Positions 20,621 to 33,056 of a DNA stretch of 64,000 nt are shown one piece after another; positions within the stretch are counted from its first letter, which is position 1, and each line of letters starts with the position of its first letter. Source of the DNA: Phoma sp. XZ068 (taxonomy: Eukaryota > Ascomycota > Dothideomycetes > Pleosporales > Didymellaceae); assembly GCA_004835665.1 (NCBI GenBank), contig RBKR01000005.1, forward strand, positions 1,550,001 through 1,614,000, read 5' to 3'. The notes under the pieces were generated by a model, which was given only the letters and a program-made list of their open reading frames with translations, made no database searches and was not told the DNA's origin. The position numbers and the translations under genes are program-made.

Positions 20621-22268
20621 AACACCTTGGATATTAATCGTGACGTTACGATCCTACTGCCAAGTGGAAATCACATGGGATGGCAGTCAATCATGTCAGA
20701 TTGGCTCCCAAACTTCATGCGTGGATTGAGGGATTCAGGCTTTCCAGTCGAAATGCCACTTCACGCATCTACCGCCGGTCTCGGAAGCAATCAGTTTACT
20801 GGTCCCTCACTCTTGGATAATCACCCGCAGCATCTACCCCCATATTTTGAGTAGTGCAACGCAACAACCTCTCCACCCTCCTTCACTCTCGTGCCAATGG
20901 ACCTCCTCCCAGCGGCCTTGGACACCCCAACCCCGAAAAGCAATCCTTATCTGGACGTCATATCGTCCGACAACGCCACCTCCCTCTACGGCCCTTGACC
21001 GACCACATCTCATGATTCCAAAACATGACATTCAGCGACAAAACATGCATTTCCCACTTTTGCGTTTGCCTTTGCGCCTTTTTCAATCGACTTTCTGCAT
21101 GGCGTTTGCGATGCGTGCATGCGCACTCTGTACCCAGCTCTGTACCCGAATGGTTTTGGTTTGGTTCCGGGTTCGGCTGCGTTTTTTCTTTTCGTTTACT
21201 TTACGCTACGCTACATTACTTGACTTTACTTTGGACTAATATTGCTTCGATTGATTCCCCCTTGGTTTTTTGGAGTTGGCATGCGAGGCGAGGCATGCGT
21301 GGCGTGTTGTGTTGTTGGTTATGGGTGGGGTTGAGGGTTGGTTTGAATGAATGAATGGTTTGATGTGGTGGGGCAAGGATTGGTGGTTTTGTGGAGGTGG
21401 AGGTGGTGGAGGGAAGGGGAGGGGTTCGGTGGGCGTGGGTTAAGCTAGTCAGTCGATTGAGATGAGATGAGTAAGATGAGATGAATGCATGGATGCTTGC
21501 CCGCCACGAATATCCTGATTTTATCTTGATCGATTGATTGACTTGTTTGTGATGAGTGGAGTGTTGTGAACTACTATTAAGTCTCACTCTAAGCTAAGCT
21601 AAGGTAGAGGGCTTGGGGTTTAAGGGTAAGAAGGCATAAGCACCGAAGTATATATATTCTCCCATCCCTCCCTCCCCCTTCACCTCTAAATTCAATATAG
21701 CTCCAAGTAGGCTTATTCGGTCACTACTACAGCCCCGTCGCCGCGCAAGACACAATTACATCTTGCCGTCTCTCTACACTCTTCTCTCTGCGTATTTTTG
21801 TGTCGCCCTTATATGCTGCGGCGGGGAGTCCTTGGGCTTGGGCTTGGGTATACGGTGTTCTTGCTGTATTACACGCTGGTACCCCCGCTTTGTTAGTAGT
21901 CTCGATTGTGGATGGTTGTATTGGAGTTATTCTGGGATAAGGTGAGGGATGATTATAATGTATGTTGTACTAATTAAAGAAGAATTAATTTACCTCTACG
22001 CCCGCAAACTGAGAAAACTCAACCGCGGTTTAACAGTGAAATTTTGACGAATTCTGTGCACGCACTCGGTGAACTTTGGCAGGGACCTCCCTCCCCTTTG
22101 AGTAGAGTCTGGTGCGTAGCTAGGTTGTTTGCTAGGTTGCTAAATACTACTAGATAGATATCGTAGGTTCAGCATCACGCTTCTTTAGAATGTAATCCTT
22201 ACTACCAAAAAATACACAATACACAAGATGCAAAATACATCAAACCTTATCACACCTTCCCTCCATCA
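20621..22268. other. Convergent intergenic region, Btz gene / glycosidase
   Basis: 1.65 kb between two tail-to-tail genes. It holds both 3' UTRs and T-rich sequence after about 21.1 kb. A short direct GCTAAGCTAAG run and a TATATATA stretch lie near 21.59-21.66 kb. No coding frame with an ATG and recognisable content was found, and the length is large for a convergent spacer. Confidence 0.5.
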
Positions 22269-24368
22269 CTACATCCCCCTCACAAACCCCTCAGCCTCAA
22301 CCTCCCACCCCTCCGGCCACACCATTCCCTCCGCCCCATCCCACCCCCCCGCCATCATCCCCACCGCCAGCAACAACCCCGCCGCACTGGGAAAATACGG
22401 CGTCGCCACCCTCGACCCTCCAACCGGCATCCCCACCTCATCAAACTGATTCCTCTCATCCAGCAGCCACTCCACCGCCCTCTCTGCCTCCCCCCTGCGC
22501 GCATCAGTGATTGCAAGAAGTGCAAAATCCCACCCATACGACGCAGCGAAATCCCACGTCTCGTGCACGCGGGCAACCGTATTAGCGAAGATCGTACTGT
22601 TGAGACGCGGATCGGGGGGAAGCCAGCCGCTGAGGCCGAGGAGCGCGGGGTGGTCTTCTGTGGTTGTGTTGGAAGTCCACATATCGCGTATACCCTCGTA
22701 TGTGACATATGTGTTGTTTTCCATGGGGAAGGGGGCGAGCGTATTGTACACGCTTGTCCATGCCTGCGGGATGGGTTTGGCTTGTCGCGAGCGCCAGGTT
22801 GAGGCGATGCGTAGTCCGAAGCGCCAGTAGGAGAGTTCGAAGGAGGGGTTGAGTGTGATGTTTGGGTTTGTGTTTTCGGAGACGGGGTACATGGGGGGTC
22901 CGAGGTGGTAGACGGATGTGCTGGAATTGGGGAAGGCGTAGCTGGCCATGAAGTCTGCGAGGGGGGTGAGGATGGCGTCCCATTTTAAGAGCGTCTGGGG
23001 TGTCGGGAACGAGCGGTATTCCATTTCGGCAAAGTACATGGGGTGTGGTTGTTGCCAGATGAGTAGGCTGTTGATTTCACCTGGAGCAGAGCGGCCGCTG
23101 GGATCGCTCATTTTGCCCAGGCGCGCGCCCGCGTAGCCTTGTTGTTTTGCGCGGGCGATGCTGGAGGGGAGAAAGCGGTCGTAGATGCCGATGCTGCGAT
23201 TGTACAGGTCCCATTTGGACCAGAACATCCAATGGGCGAGGTGCCAGAATACCATTTCGAGGTGGAATTTGCCGTACCAGCCATTATTCACCAGCCCGGA
23301 CTCTTGGGGCGGGTCGTGGCCTGCGCCATTGACGGCGAGTAGGTACTGAGATAGGATGATCCGGCGTTGCAGCTCGTCGGCGGAATCGTTGGTTGCCGCG
23401 GGGAGAGAAATGAATGCCCCGGACGTCCAGTAGTCTGCCCACCATGTTGTTGAGGCGTTTTTGACGTCGTCGAAGGATGGGCAAGGAGACTTCCCAGCAC
23501 GCTGTGCGTATGTAATAGTGAACGACATCTCCGCTTGACCAACAGCCTTCAAAATGTACTTGTGTTCGTTCTTGTTGAGCCTGGCCAGCGTAGCGTTGCC
23601 ATCCCACGTGATATCCGCAACATACGTCGTCGCATCCAGGCTATGTGTGATCCTCGCCCTCCCATCCTCAGTGCTGAGCCTCGTGGTATGATTTGCCGTA
23701 GCATTGAACAGCCCCACGAATGGCGCGTCAAACTTATTCTTATCGGACGCATACGGGAAGTCAAACACCACACCCAGGTCGCCCTGTTCCAGTAGCTTCG
23801 ATGCTATCCTGACCGCTACAGTGTCCGTCTCCGGACTCGCCACAGTGGTGACATGGACTTTTGAGACGTCGAGTGTAAACGAGGAAGAAACAACTCCTTC
23901 CCAGAGGTCCACCGTTTGCTTCTTGCCGCTCAGAGACTGCTCAGTGACATTCTGTCCGTCAAACCACAGTCCGACTCGTCCGAGATTAATCCGGTGCGGA
24001 TTCGCTATCATCCACTGGCTGATATCCTTCTGCGCCGGGTTAGGCTGCGCGTAGTTAACCAGCCGGCCATGGGTCCACCACTCGACACCCGTGTAGTCCT
24101 CAGGCTTTGTCTGATTCGGAGTTGTAGGCAGGGATGAGTTATGCCAGCCCCACGACGACAGCGTGTTGTGCGGCAGAAAGGTTTGGAGGCCCGTGACATC
24201 GGCGCCGAATGCAAAGTTGCCATTTCCCACCTGGACTGGGCTATATGGATGGGACTGGTTGAGCTTGAGGTTATACTGTTGGACAATGGACTTGCGATCG
24301 ATTGTGCACTGCACTGTCGGAAGGAGGTAGGATAGGACCAGCAGCGTCGAGCTGATTAAGGAAGACAT
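22269..24368 (-). CDS. Secreted six-hairpin glycosidase-like protein (GH65-related)
   Basis: Single exon of 699 residues. The ATG at 24368 is preferred because it begins a signal peptide (MSSLISSTLLVLSYLLPTVQC). About 18 N-x-S/T sequons fit a glycosylated secreted enzyme. The N-terminal half is beta-rich (PVQVGNGNFAFGADVTGLQT, GVEWWTHGRL). The C-terminal half has an (alpha/alpha)-barrel pattern with NNGWYGKFHLEMVFWHLAHW; the Glu in HLEM sits where the general acid lies in GH65-type phosphorylases/trehalases. SLLIWQQPHPMYFAEMEYRS and GWDFALLAI are typical of the six-hairpin superfamily. Substrate is unknown. Family membership is from recall of these motifs; GH65 itself is uncertain. Confidence 0.8.
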   Translation of the reverse strand: MSSLISSTLLVLSYLLPTVQCTIDRKSIVQQYNLKLNQSHPYSPVQVGNGNFAFGADVTGLQTFLPHNTLSSWGWHNSSLPTTPNQTKPEDYTGVEWWTHGRLVNYAQPNPAQKDISQWMIANPHRINLGRVGLWFDGQNVTEQSLSGKKQTVDLWEGVVSSSFTLDVSKVHVTTVASPETDTVAVRIASKLLEQGDLGVVFDFPYASDKNKFDAPFVGLFNATANHTTRLSTEDGRARITHSLDATTYVADITWDGNATLARLNKNEHKYILKAVGQAEMSFTITYAQRAGKSPCPSFDDVKNASTTWWADYWTSGAFISLPAATNDSADELQRRIILSQYLLAVNGAGHDPPQESGLVNNGWYGKFHLEMVFWHLAHWMFWSKWDLYNRSIGIYDRFLPSSIARAKQQGYAGARLGKMSDPSGRSAPGEINSLLIWQQPHPMYFAEMEYRSFPTPQTLLKWDAILTPLADFMASYAFPNSSTSVYHLGPPMYPVSENTNPNITLNPSFELSYWRFGLRIASTWRSRQAKPIPQAWTSVYNTLAPFPMENNTYVTYEGIRDMWTSNTTTEDHPALLGLSGWLPPDPRLNSTIFANTVARVHETWDFAASYGWDFALLAITDARRGEAERAVEWLLDERNQFDEVGMPVGGSRVATPYFPSAAGLLLAVGMMAGGWDGAEGMVWPEGWEVEAEGFVRGM

Positions 24369-26657
24369 GTTCGGTATTGTATGCTCGCTCCATGGCAACG
24401 AATGCTCTTTTCAATTCGAGTTAAATGCTGGCGCGTCACTGGCTAATTATCCGGTTGATGGTGACTTGGATTGAGGCTACTTTCGCGGGGTTGGCGATCC
24501 CTAACCTCATCAAGCCGCTCCCGGGCTAATGGGTCCCGACGGCATGAGCATTATGTCTGTGTATTAAGCTTTGAAATTGACAGACTGAACCCATTCAGAC
24601 CTTGCTTTCTGTGTCCTACAAGCAGGTCCGCCGTAGCCTTCCGTCAGTCCGATGATTTGCTTAGTGGCTGATAGCTCTCCATGCTTTGTGGGATCGTTCT
24701 TTCTCCAGTAAGACGATTTTCCTTCTTCAGAGGCGAGAATCTGTTCTTAAGTAGAATTTACTTTCCTCGGAGGGAAGGGTGCTCTTCTTGGGAGGTAAGG
24801 CGTCTTTTCTTCAGGGATTGAGGGTTCCTTTGTCGAGAGGTGATTCTTGCTTTCCGCTCAGAAGTACTTCCTTTAGAGGTAATGTTTCCTTTCTGGGAGG
24901 GGATACTTCCATTCTTCAAGGGCAATATTCTCATTCTTTAGGGTTGATAGTTTCTGGAAGCCAGTTTTGCTAGATACGGCTAGATCACAGCTCAGCTGAC
25001 GATTTTCGTCGATGGGTATTTGGAAATGCAGTCAAATGTACGCTACGCCCAAAACGGATAATATCGCTAACTATGGATGAGAAACTGATGGATTGATGGG
25101 GTGAGGCTTCGCTGTGCCGAGTCTGATATTCTGGAGAGCTGGAGAGTTGTGATCTGCTGGGAACAATGCCATCCATCGTCTGCTGACGGCCTTGCGAAAG
25201 GGATGAGCTCAGACTGAGCTCAAGCCAAGCGGGTGCGGCAATTCCCATAATCCGCCTTGTGACAGGTTGAAATTTGGTGCTGGGTCGGACGCGTCGCTCC
25301 TTCCCGCATGCATGGTGGCGTCGATCTGGCGTCCGGGGTTCGCGTACACCATATAGCTTGGGAGAGCCAGGACAGTTCCACTTCGATGTTATTGACATTT
25401 GTGGGCGATTCAAATGACACAACCAAAGTATAAATGGGGTTTGACGAAGCTGTCACGGTCGTGAATGCCCTGGTTGGCAAGCAAAGATGGAAGAAAAGGG
25501 AAGCAAAGCAACGACGAGGCTGGACCCGCCCGACATCCCAAGCTAAGCTGAACTTCGACCCACATCTATGCCAACCCTTCCTCATTCATCCATCACCTGT
25601 AAAACTAAACCCCATTTGGACGCGACAGCCAGCCACAAAACAGATACGGGCGCTGAGCAACATGGCCTGGCGAACCGTTCGACGCGACTTCGTACCCCGG
25701 CTGCTGCGGAAGCAGTTCTTCGAATGAAAGGAACGAACACGACCCCTGAAAAATGCAGCACCAGGCTTCGACGCGTCGCCGAGCTGTCTCGCTCTGCGTC
25801 AAATACCGATGAGCAGTTGACAGACTCGCTCTCGCCGGTCTGTCGATTGAGCTGCGGCTTTATTTGTCCACGTCGCAAATCCGGGTGTCACGACCGCTAT
25901 CGATGGGATTTTCAGCCTGGCTGAATGATTCGCGTCTGGTTGATATGCAGAGGCAGGTTTTATTAATTCCAACAATGGACGAACTGCAGTGGTCTTCACA
26001 GCAAGTCTACTACGGCGAGCCGAATTGGCGGACCTTGGATGGGGCTGACACCAGCATGGGTCTACGGGATCTCCGCACTGAGACTAACCCAATTCACAGA
26101 TCCCATGTTTAGCATTGAGATGGACGATACCACATCAGGATATATTTGAAAAGGAAGCGACGAGACCCTTTCGCCTACAGGCTCGGTTATGGCTCAAGAG
26201 CCCGTCAGCCGTCTCCGCCACCCTGTTCACCATCCTTACGCGGCGCTTTCGCTTGTGGCTGCTTCGCCACGACTTGGTGAAAGCTGAACGATGCCAAACT
26301 CGTATGCCTATGCTCGTCTCCTGCATGCCAGTTCTCCACTATGGTTCAGTCCATCACACACCTCGACCACGATCCGCTTCAATAATTTGTCCGACCCTGT
26401 GATATCTCTCGGGTGTGGTCCAGAACGAATCGGAGATGCCTACATACCCCAGGCTCGCGCGCCCGTTCAGGGCTCTCAAAGTGGACTGACCCTCCTGGCA
26501 TTCGTATACTTAAGCTGCCTCGTGCCATGTGTCGCTCATGAGCTTAGGTGCTCTCCTCCAGTCTTCGTTTCTTCAATCTCTCTGTTGCTGCTTCCCTTCT
26601 CGATATACCCGATCTCCTCACCTTCTTCATTCACCATTAGGTGGTAAGCAGCCTATC
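24369..26657. other. 2.3-kb divergent intergenic region, glycosidase / STAND gene
   Basis: It holds the two promoters, a degenerate tandem repeat (24697-24965, separate entry) and, at about 25.4-26.4 kb, several overlapping plus-strand open frames (for example an ATG at 25662 giving MAWRTVRRDFVPRLLRKQFF, and frames at 25864-26112 and 26115-26402). These frames look partly coding but shift frame repeatedly, and I cannot join them by consensus introns. They may be a decayed gene; I cannot name it. Confidence 0.4.
24697..24965 (+). repeat. Degenerate tandem repeat, about 18-23 bp period
   Basis: About a dozen imperfect units of the form TTCTTCAGRGGNRATANTTCC, such as TTCTTCAGAGGCGAGAATCTG, TTCTTCAAGGGCAATATTCTCA and TTTCTGGGAGGGGATACTTCCA. 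The period drifts between 18 and 23 bp. The array lies about 330 bp upstream of the glycosidase start and about 1.7 kb before the STAND gene. Confidence 0.6.
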
Positions 26658-29600
26658 ATGGCACCTATTTCACTTGACTTTGCTACCGTGCCTACCGCCA
26701 TCGCGAAAAGCCCAGAGGTCGCTGTTGCGGAGCTAGGCCCCATGTCACCTCGTCTTGATATACTCGAGAGCCTCGCAGTACCCAAACTCAGCACTATTCG
26801 AACACAGTCTGACACGACTGTGACTGCTCGTCCACGCTTTGGCCGGTCCGTAAGCGTTGCCTTCGAGGGCAAAGGCACAGTGCATGACTTTCTTCGCTTC
26901 CTGAAGAATGAACGCTTCCGACATATGCCCCACGATGGCTCTAGCTGGGACAAGATTCTCAAGTGGGCCGACAACCTTGGCGGAGTTGTCATGCTTAGTG
27001 TTGGCGTCCTGAGCGAGTTCATGCTTAACAGCGAGGAAGCGACACGCCTCATCTGTGATAGTTGCACATCTCTGATCCAGGTTTGTTCTCGTACCGTTTA
27101 TGACACTGTAATACAATGCTAATGGCCGTAGCTTGGATCTGCACACATCAAATCCCTACTGAAAGTCTTCAGCCAGTTCCACAAGATCGCTCTGGCTCTT
27201 TCCGTTTTCCTGCGTCAAAGCCAGCTCATCAAGTCGAACCCTGACGTTCGCCGCGAGCTAGCACACGCATTCCAGGAGTTCGCACACCTGACTCGCGATG
27301 TCCACATCTACTGCGTGGCTCAGTGTAAGGGTGTGCTCCCTGTAGATCATGCTGAGCTGGGTGCATTCATGGTGCACGGCTCAGCATCTTTCTACCGCCA
27401 TCTTGAGGGAGTGTCAATCTCGATGTGGTCTTCTCATAAGCATTGCTCTCACTTCAACGTGCGTGCGATACGAGATTTCCTGACACCTCAGGACAGCGTT
27501 GTGAAGACAATCATGTCCAACCAACTGTACTCGGAAGCAAGACGCGCCGAGTATACATGCGAGTGGTTTGCAACCCCCCTCCGAAAGTTCACAAGGAACG
27601 GCAAAAAGGTCCTCCTTGTGACCGGAGTTGCCTCCACCGGCAAGTCTGTACTTGCACGATGGATTCATGAGAAGCTCCAGGAATCTATTGATGATGATCC
27701 ATTTGATGTACTTAGCTACACCATCGGTAAGGACTATGCTCTAGAGGGCCCAAGTCCATGCTAACTGCTGGTAGACACGAACATCAAGTACACAACAAGC
27801 TCATTGAACCTTATCAAGAGCTTGCTCCTGCAGCTACTGGATCGCCGCATTGGCAGCGAGCACTTGCTGTCCCATATCAATGAGGCTATTGAGCATGCAC
27901 AATCTGGCTGTCCAGCTAGTGAGGTCGAAGCTGCGCTCTGGAAGGGCCTTGAACATGCACTGGACGACCGAAAGCTATTGATCCTCATCGACGGTTTGGA
28001 CCAGCTCAGCAGCCCTCGCATTGGCAACCCGCCAGCGCTTGAGATTCTCGACCGCATCACGAAGTCTAAAAAGAACGTCAAGGCTGTCGTTCTCAGCCGA
28101 CAATTAAGCGACGCCGCATTGAAGCACTGTCAGGAACACATCTCGCTGGAGAAGTCCCACAGTGACGGCTCGCCAGACATCAAGCACTTCGTACAAGACT
28201 TTATCTACCACCGTGCGGAGTTGCGACACCTAAAGGAGGCCGAGAGGCACGAAATCGTTGAGAAATACGCAGAGGCAGCCCACAACTCGTACATCCTTGC
28301 TGAGCTGCTCCTCCGTCAGATCGATACCGAGCATTCTGCAGCAGACATCTTGAAAGCTTTGAAGCCCTCCAAGACTGCCGAGGAGCTGTTGGACCGCCAA
28401 ATTGCACGACTTGACTCGAAGCGCCCTGAGACAAAGCGCATCCTAACCTGGCTTGTAGCCGCTGAACGCCCGCTGTCCTTGAAGGAGGTCAAGGCTCTGC
28501 TCGAAGTTGATCTCGACGGCTGCGCCTATCGCCCGTTCTCTGGAGATGTTGAGAAGACTGTTCGTCAACTCTGCACCCCACTGGTGACTATCAGCGATGG
28601 TCTTGTCTCCATTCGCCACTCCAGCATCCGTGAACGTCTGCTTTCTCACAAGGCTTCAAAGTTCGCTATTGAGGCCAGAGATGCTCACCAGGAGCTTGCC
28701 GTTCGTACCATGGCCTACGTCAAGATTCATCTTCAGCAGAAGGACATCAGTCCTTCTTCAACACTTTGCGATGCTTCGGATATTCGCACCAGCTTCTCGC
28801 AGCATGACCTATTCGAGTATGCAGCCCGGTACTGGACGTCCCACTTCCGATCATCTTCCATGTATGACAAGTCAACTGGCAAGATTACACCGTCAGCTCA
28901 ATTCAAGATTGCGTTCTCTAACGCGACGCGTCTAGCCCTCTTCGAAGGCTCATGTCTTGCCCGACAGCACATTGCATGCGAGGCCGAGAAGTTGCAACAT
29001 CTCGCATACAATGTTCGCAAGACCCTTCTGGGCGAGCACTCCGCTGCTGTTTTGCAGAGTTTGATTTTCGAGCTCTACATCGGACGGAAATTCAAGAGCA
29101 CTACTACGCTATGCGAGTACTCTTTCGAGGCGTGGAAGCTGAGCCGCGAGATTTGTTCTGCTCTTACAGTTCAAAATCTGGCCGAGTCCTTCATTGGATA
29201 CTCAAAGATTTTGACTGTTTCTGAGCACTCCCACCTATGTACCCACAAAGTTGAGGTTCTCGAGTATTTGGTCGAAGTGTACAAGCACGTCGAGGTGAAG
29301 CATATCGAGTATTTGACAATCTTGGCCGAGCTTCACGTTGAATTTGGACACATTCAGAAGGCCGTGGTTGTCTACCGCCAACTGTATCGCCTTCGACTTC
29401 GGACCTGCGGACATCTTCACGAGCATACAAACACCTTGTTCCAGCTTCTGATCTCGTATTTGAAGCAACTCTCACTTCACGATGAGGTCCTCGAAATCTA
29501 CCTGGACTATCATACGCATGTTGAGACTCTGATCATCACTGATGAGCGCCGTGTCAGCTCCACTCTTGCATTGGTTGCGATCTATGAGGAGCGGAAAGAG

Positions 29601-32600
29601 ATCTTCAAGGCGGAACAGGTAATTGTCCGTTTCTGGAAGAGCGTCTCGATTTCCAAGTCAACCACACGCATTACTGAACTGAAAGTCGACTTTGCGCTCA
29701 AGTATTCCAAGTTCCTGTTCCGTCACTCGCGCAAGGAAGAGTCAGAAGTTATCCTGCGCGGTGTCTGGACAGAAATTCAGTCGTACAGCTACGAGTCTCG
29801 CTTCGAGTCAACGATGATTAAGAAGATGCAAAAGATTGCGAAGTACTTCTCCCGCTTGGAGATCTTCAGCATGTCCCGCTCGATCTACCAGTCCCTTTAC
29901 GAGCACTACGAGAGCCATGAGCAGCGCACATCAACAGAATGCATCACGATCGTGCGGTCTCTTGCCGAAACAATCACCAAATCGATCTCGTACTCCAAGA
30001 CTATCACCAAATCCGAGACGAGCACCACTACGACCAGCTCTACGATCGTCTCGAGCGAGGAGAAGACTCTCACCGAGATCTTTGAGAGTTGCATGGAGTC
30101 TACTGAGATCACTTCGACCACCATCTCCGTTTGTCAGGCTCTCTGCTCAAGCTACATGTACGAAGAGCGCTACGAGGAGGCATGCGAGATCTACAGCAGA
30201 GTCATCTGCAAAGTTTGGTCGAGCATTGAGACAACAGTATCTGTCGATGTCACTGAGTTCGTTGAGTACCTCAGCGAGGAGGTCTTTGAGCTCGCATTCA
30301 GTCTCGCACACTGTCATTTCAAGATGCTAAGAATCGACGTTGCTGAGACGATCTACCTCAATCTCTTCCGCGCTCTGATTTGCATCCGACACATCGAGAA
30401 CAAGCACTTCCTGCTTGCCAAGATCAAGCTGGTTCTTGAATTCTTCAAAGTCACGTACAAGTATGAGCGTGTCATCGAGATCTACCGTGAGCTGTTCGTC
30501 TATATGCCCATCGCATGGGGCAAGACGCATAGGGAGACTATATTGGTCTTGGTCGAGTTTGCCAAGATCTGCTTCCAGATGTCGCTGTACGATGAAGCTG
30601 CGACCGCTTGCTTCTACGTATACTCATGCTTCCACATCGCTCATGGTTGTCTTCATTTCGATGGATTTGAGGCTGCCTTCCTGCTTTGCCAAATTTACGA
30701 AATGCAGTGCAAGTGGGAGCTTGCGTACGAGGTCTATGGCTACCTGTGGCGCACATTCGTGCGATTTGGTGCGGAGTACTCACTCGACGTAAAAATCATC
30801 CAGAAGATTTTCACGCGCTACGTGTTCATCCTTGAGCACCACCACCACGTCGAGTACTCCGTGTACCTCCAGATTGCTCGTGAATACCATGAGAAATGCG
30901 TCACTTTCTGTGGTCACCACCACGAGATCACCATCAAGGCGACCTTGCACTACGCACATGTCTGCGAGACTCGAGAGGAGCATCGAGAGACTTCCATCTC
31001 TTTGTATGAGCAGGTCATAAAGTACTGCAAGGAAACTCATACAGAGTTCAGCAAGAAGACTCTACACACCTGCAACATCAGGGTTGCCAAGATGTACGCT
31101 TCGGAGACAAAGCACATCACCAAGGCTGTGAGTATCTACAAGGAGCAGTATGAAAGCTACAGGAAGACGGAGCGAACTTCCAAGGAGACCTTGACCGCAC
31201 TCCACAGTTTGATCACCACGTACAAGAAACAGGAGACTAAGGAGTCTATCTCCACCGCTACGACCACACTTAAGAGCAGTACCATGGATATCTTTCAACA
31301 CGAGAGCCGCTCGGAGAAGCTGGTCGAGTCCGCCCGCAGCATCGCTTCTATCTACAAAGAATGCAAGTTCTCCGAGCATGCCGAATCTCTTATTACCGAG
31401 ATGCGCAGCAAGGTTGTCGAAGAAATCAGGTCGTCTGTCACATCTTCAACCGCTGTCAAGTCAAACTCTTATGTTTTCTTGGCTACCTTCCAGGAGTCAA
31501 TCTCGGAATCATCATCCTTCACCTCAGTAATGTCCGAGCTCCGCTCAGAGGTGCTTATGTACACATCGTACTTCCAAGCCACCAAGAAGCAGACCGACTA
31601 CCGCTCGATCATCAAATCAGGAAGCAGCCTATACTTCCACCTTCTGGAGAGGAAAACAACCCGCCACACGGAATTTGTCAAGATCGAGAAGGAGCTTACA
31701 GAATACTTCCGCAAGTACCTCAACTTCTCTCGCACCGTTCAGGACAGCACAATGCATTATTTCTTCCAGCTCTATCTCAAGCAGGCCAGCAAGACTCACT
31801 ACGAGCACGAAGTCGTCCGTCAGTCTACCGAGACTATTCTCAGGTTCACCAAGATCGCCAAGTTCACGGAGGCCTACGATCTTGTACTACTCATTGACAG
31901 GTTTATTCACTTGCATGGCGGCTTCAAGTCTGAGTTTTACATCCGCACTGGTTTCGATGTTTCAAGATATCTTGTCGGTATCGGTACCAACAAGTGTAGC
32001 GATGAGAAGCTGTATGCCTCCATGGTTGAGCTATCCCGAACTATCCTACAAGAGGCCCTGGCTGGCCTGGATGACGTTGAGATCGAGCTTCATGAGCTGC
32101 AGCACCTGCTGACCGATCTCATTTCTACTTTGAGCCAGCAGAAGAGGTACCAGGATCTGGAGCGCATCCTGCAGCTTCTGTGGAGGACCAAGACAATCCG
32201 CAACAACCTCTCCTCTAGCCCATTAGTACTACACATTGGTCGTAGCCTTGTGCAGACATTGGCTGCCCTCGGCAAGTACTCTGATGCAATCCACCTCTGT
32301 AAGTCTTAGCCCTATCAACACACAAAAACAACACTAATCTTCTCTAGGCTACCACATCAGGTACAACCTCGAATTCATCCGTGGCGCCCTTGACAGGTCT
32401 ACTCTTGAGTTCACTGTACTTCTTTCCGAGCTCTACACAGCACAGAAGCGCTACCGTGATGCTTTTGAGCTACACGAGGATATCATCTGCCGACTCGGCG
32501 AAGGCCAGTCTGCGCCAGGTCTCAATGCCATTGATGTTGCGAGCAAGCATAGTGAGCTCATGAAGTTCGCGTTCAAGCGCCACGGAAAATTCGATAAGGA

Positions 32601-32886
32601 CGTCCAGCAGTACGAGGAGCTCTTCCGCGCACTGGACGGCGAATTTGGCAACGACAAAGCATGGATGGATAAGCGTCCTCAACCCGAGAAGTGGACAGTT
32701 GGTGTCGGTAAGGAAGAGATGTTTGGATGCTGGAAGAAGCCGGAGAAGTTCGAGTGGAAGATCGAGGAGGATGAGAGTGCTGGCGAAAGGAAGTGGAGGG
32801 AGGAGCTTGTCAAGAGGAGAGTCAGTGGCAACCTGTGGGCTAGGGGCCCTTCGGTGGGACCTTTGAACGCGGAAATCGTGTACTAG
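26658..32886 (+). CDS. STAND/NACHT-like NTPase with giant TPR-like C-terminal array
   Basis: Predicted 2026-residue fungal NLR-like protein. Exons: 26658-27080, 27132-27726, 27775-32298 and 32348-32886; introns 27081-27131, 27727-27774 and 32299-32347 are all GT-AG and frame-preserving. The N-terminal helical region (about 75-290) starts with TVHDFLRFLKNERFRHMPHD and GSSWDKILKWAD, a block I associate with fungal STAND proteins. The P-loop is GVASTGKS (about 306-313) and Walker B is LLILIDGLDQL (about 407-417). A winged-helix-like segment follows (RILTWLVAAERPLSLKEVKALLEV). From about 715 to 1820 there is a helical-repeat array of TPR character (AVVVYRQLYRLRL, ACEIYSRVICKVW, LAYEVYGYLW) with a single proline. 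In known fungal NLRs the NTPase oligomerises on ligand binding. Ligand and effector here are unknown, and no HET or lipase effector domain is fused. Confidence 0.88.
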
Positions 32887-33056
32887 TCGATTTTTTTGAG
32901 TACGAGGCCTATGTTGTACGATTGTTGGTTTTTGATGCATGGGAGTTCCGGTCTGGAGCATTAGGCGCTACTCTTGCGCGTTGTTTACCAACCTCTAATT
33001 CTATCTTTTTTCTGGTGGAGACATCTAACTAGCTATCGGGAATATATCCATATCGA

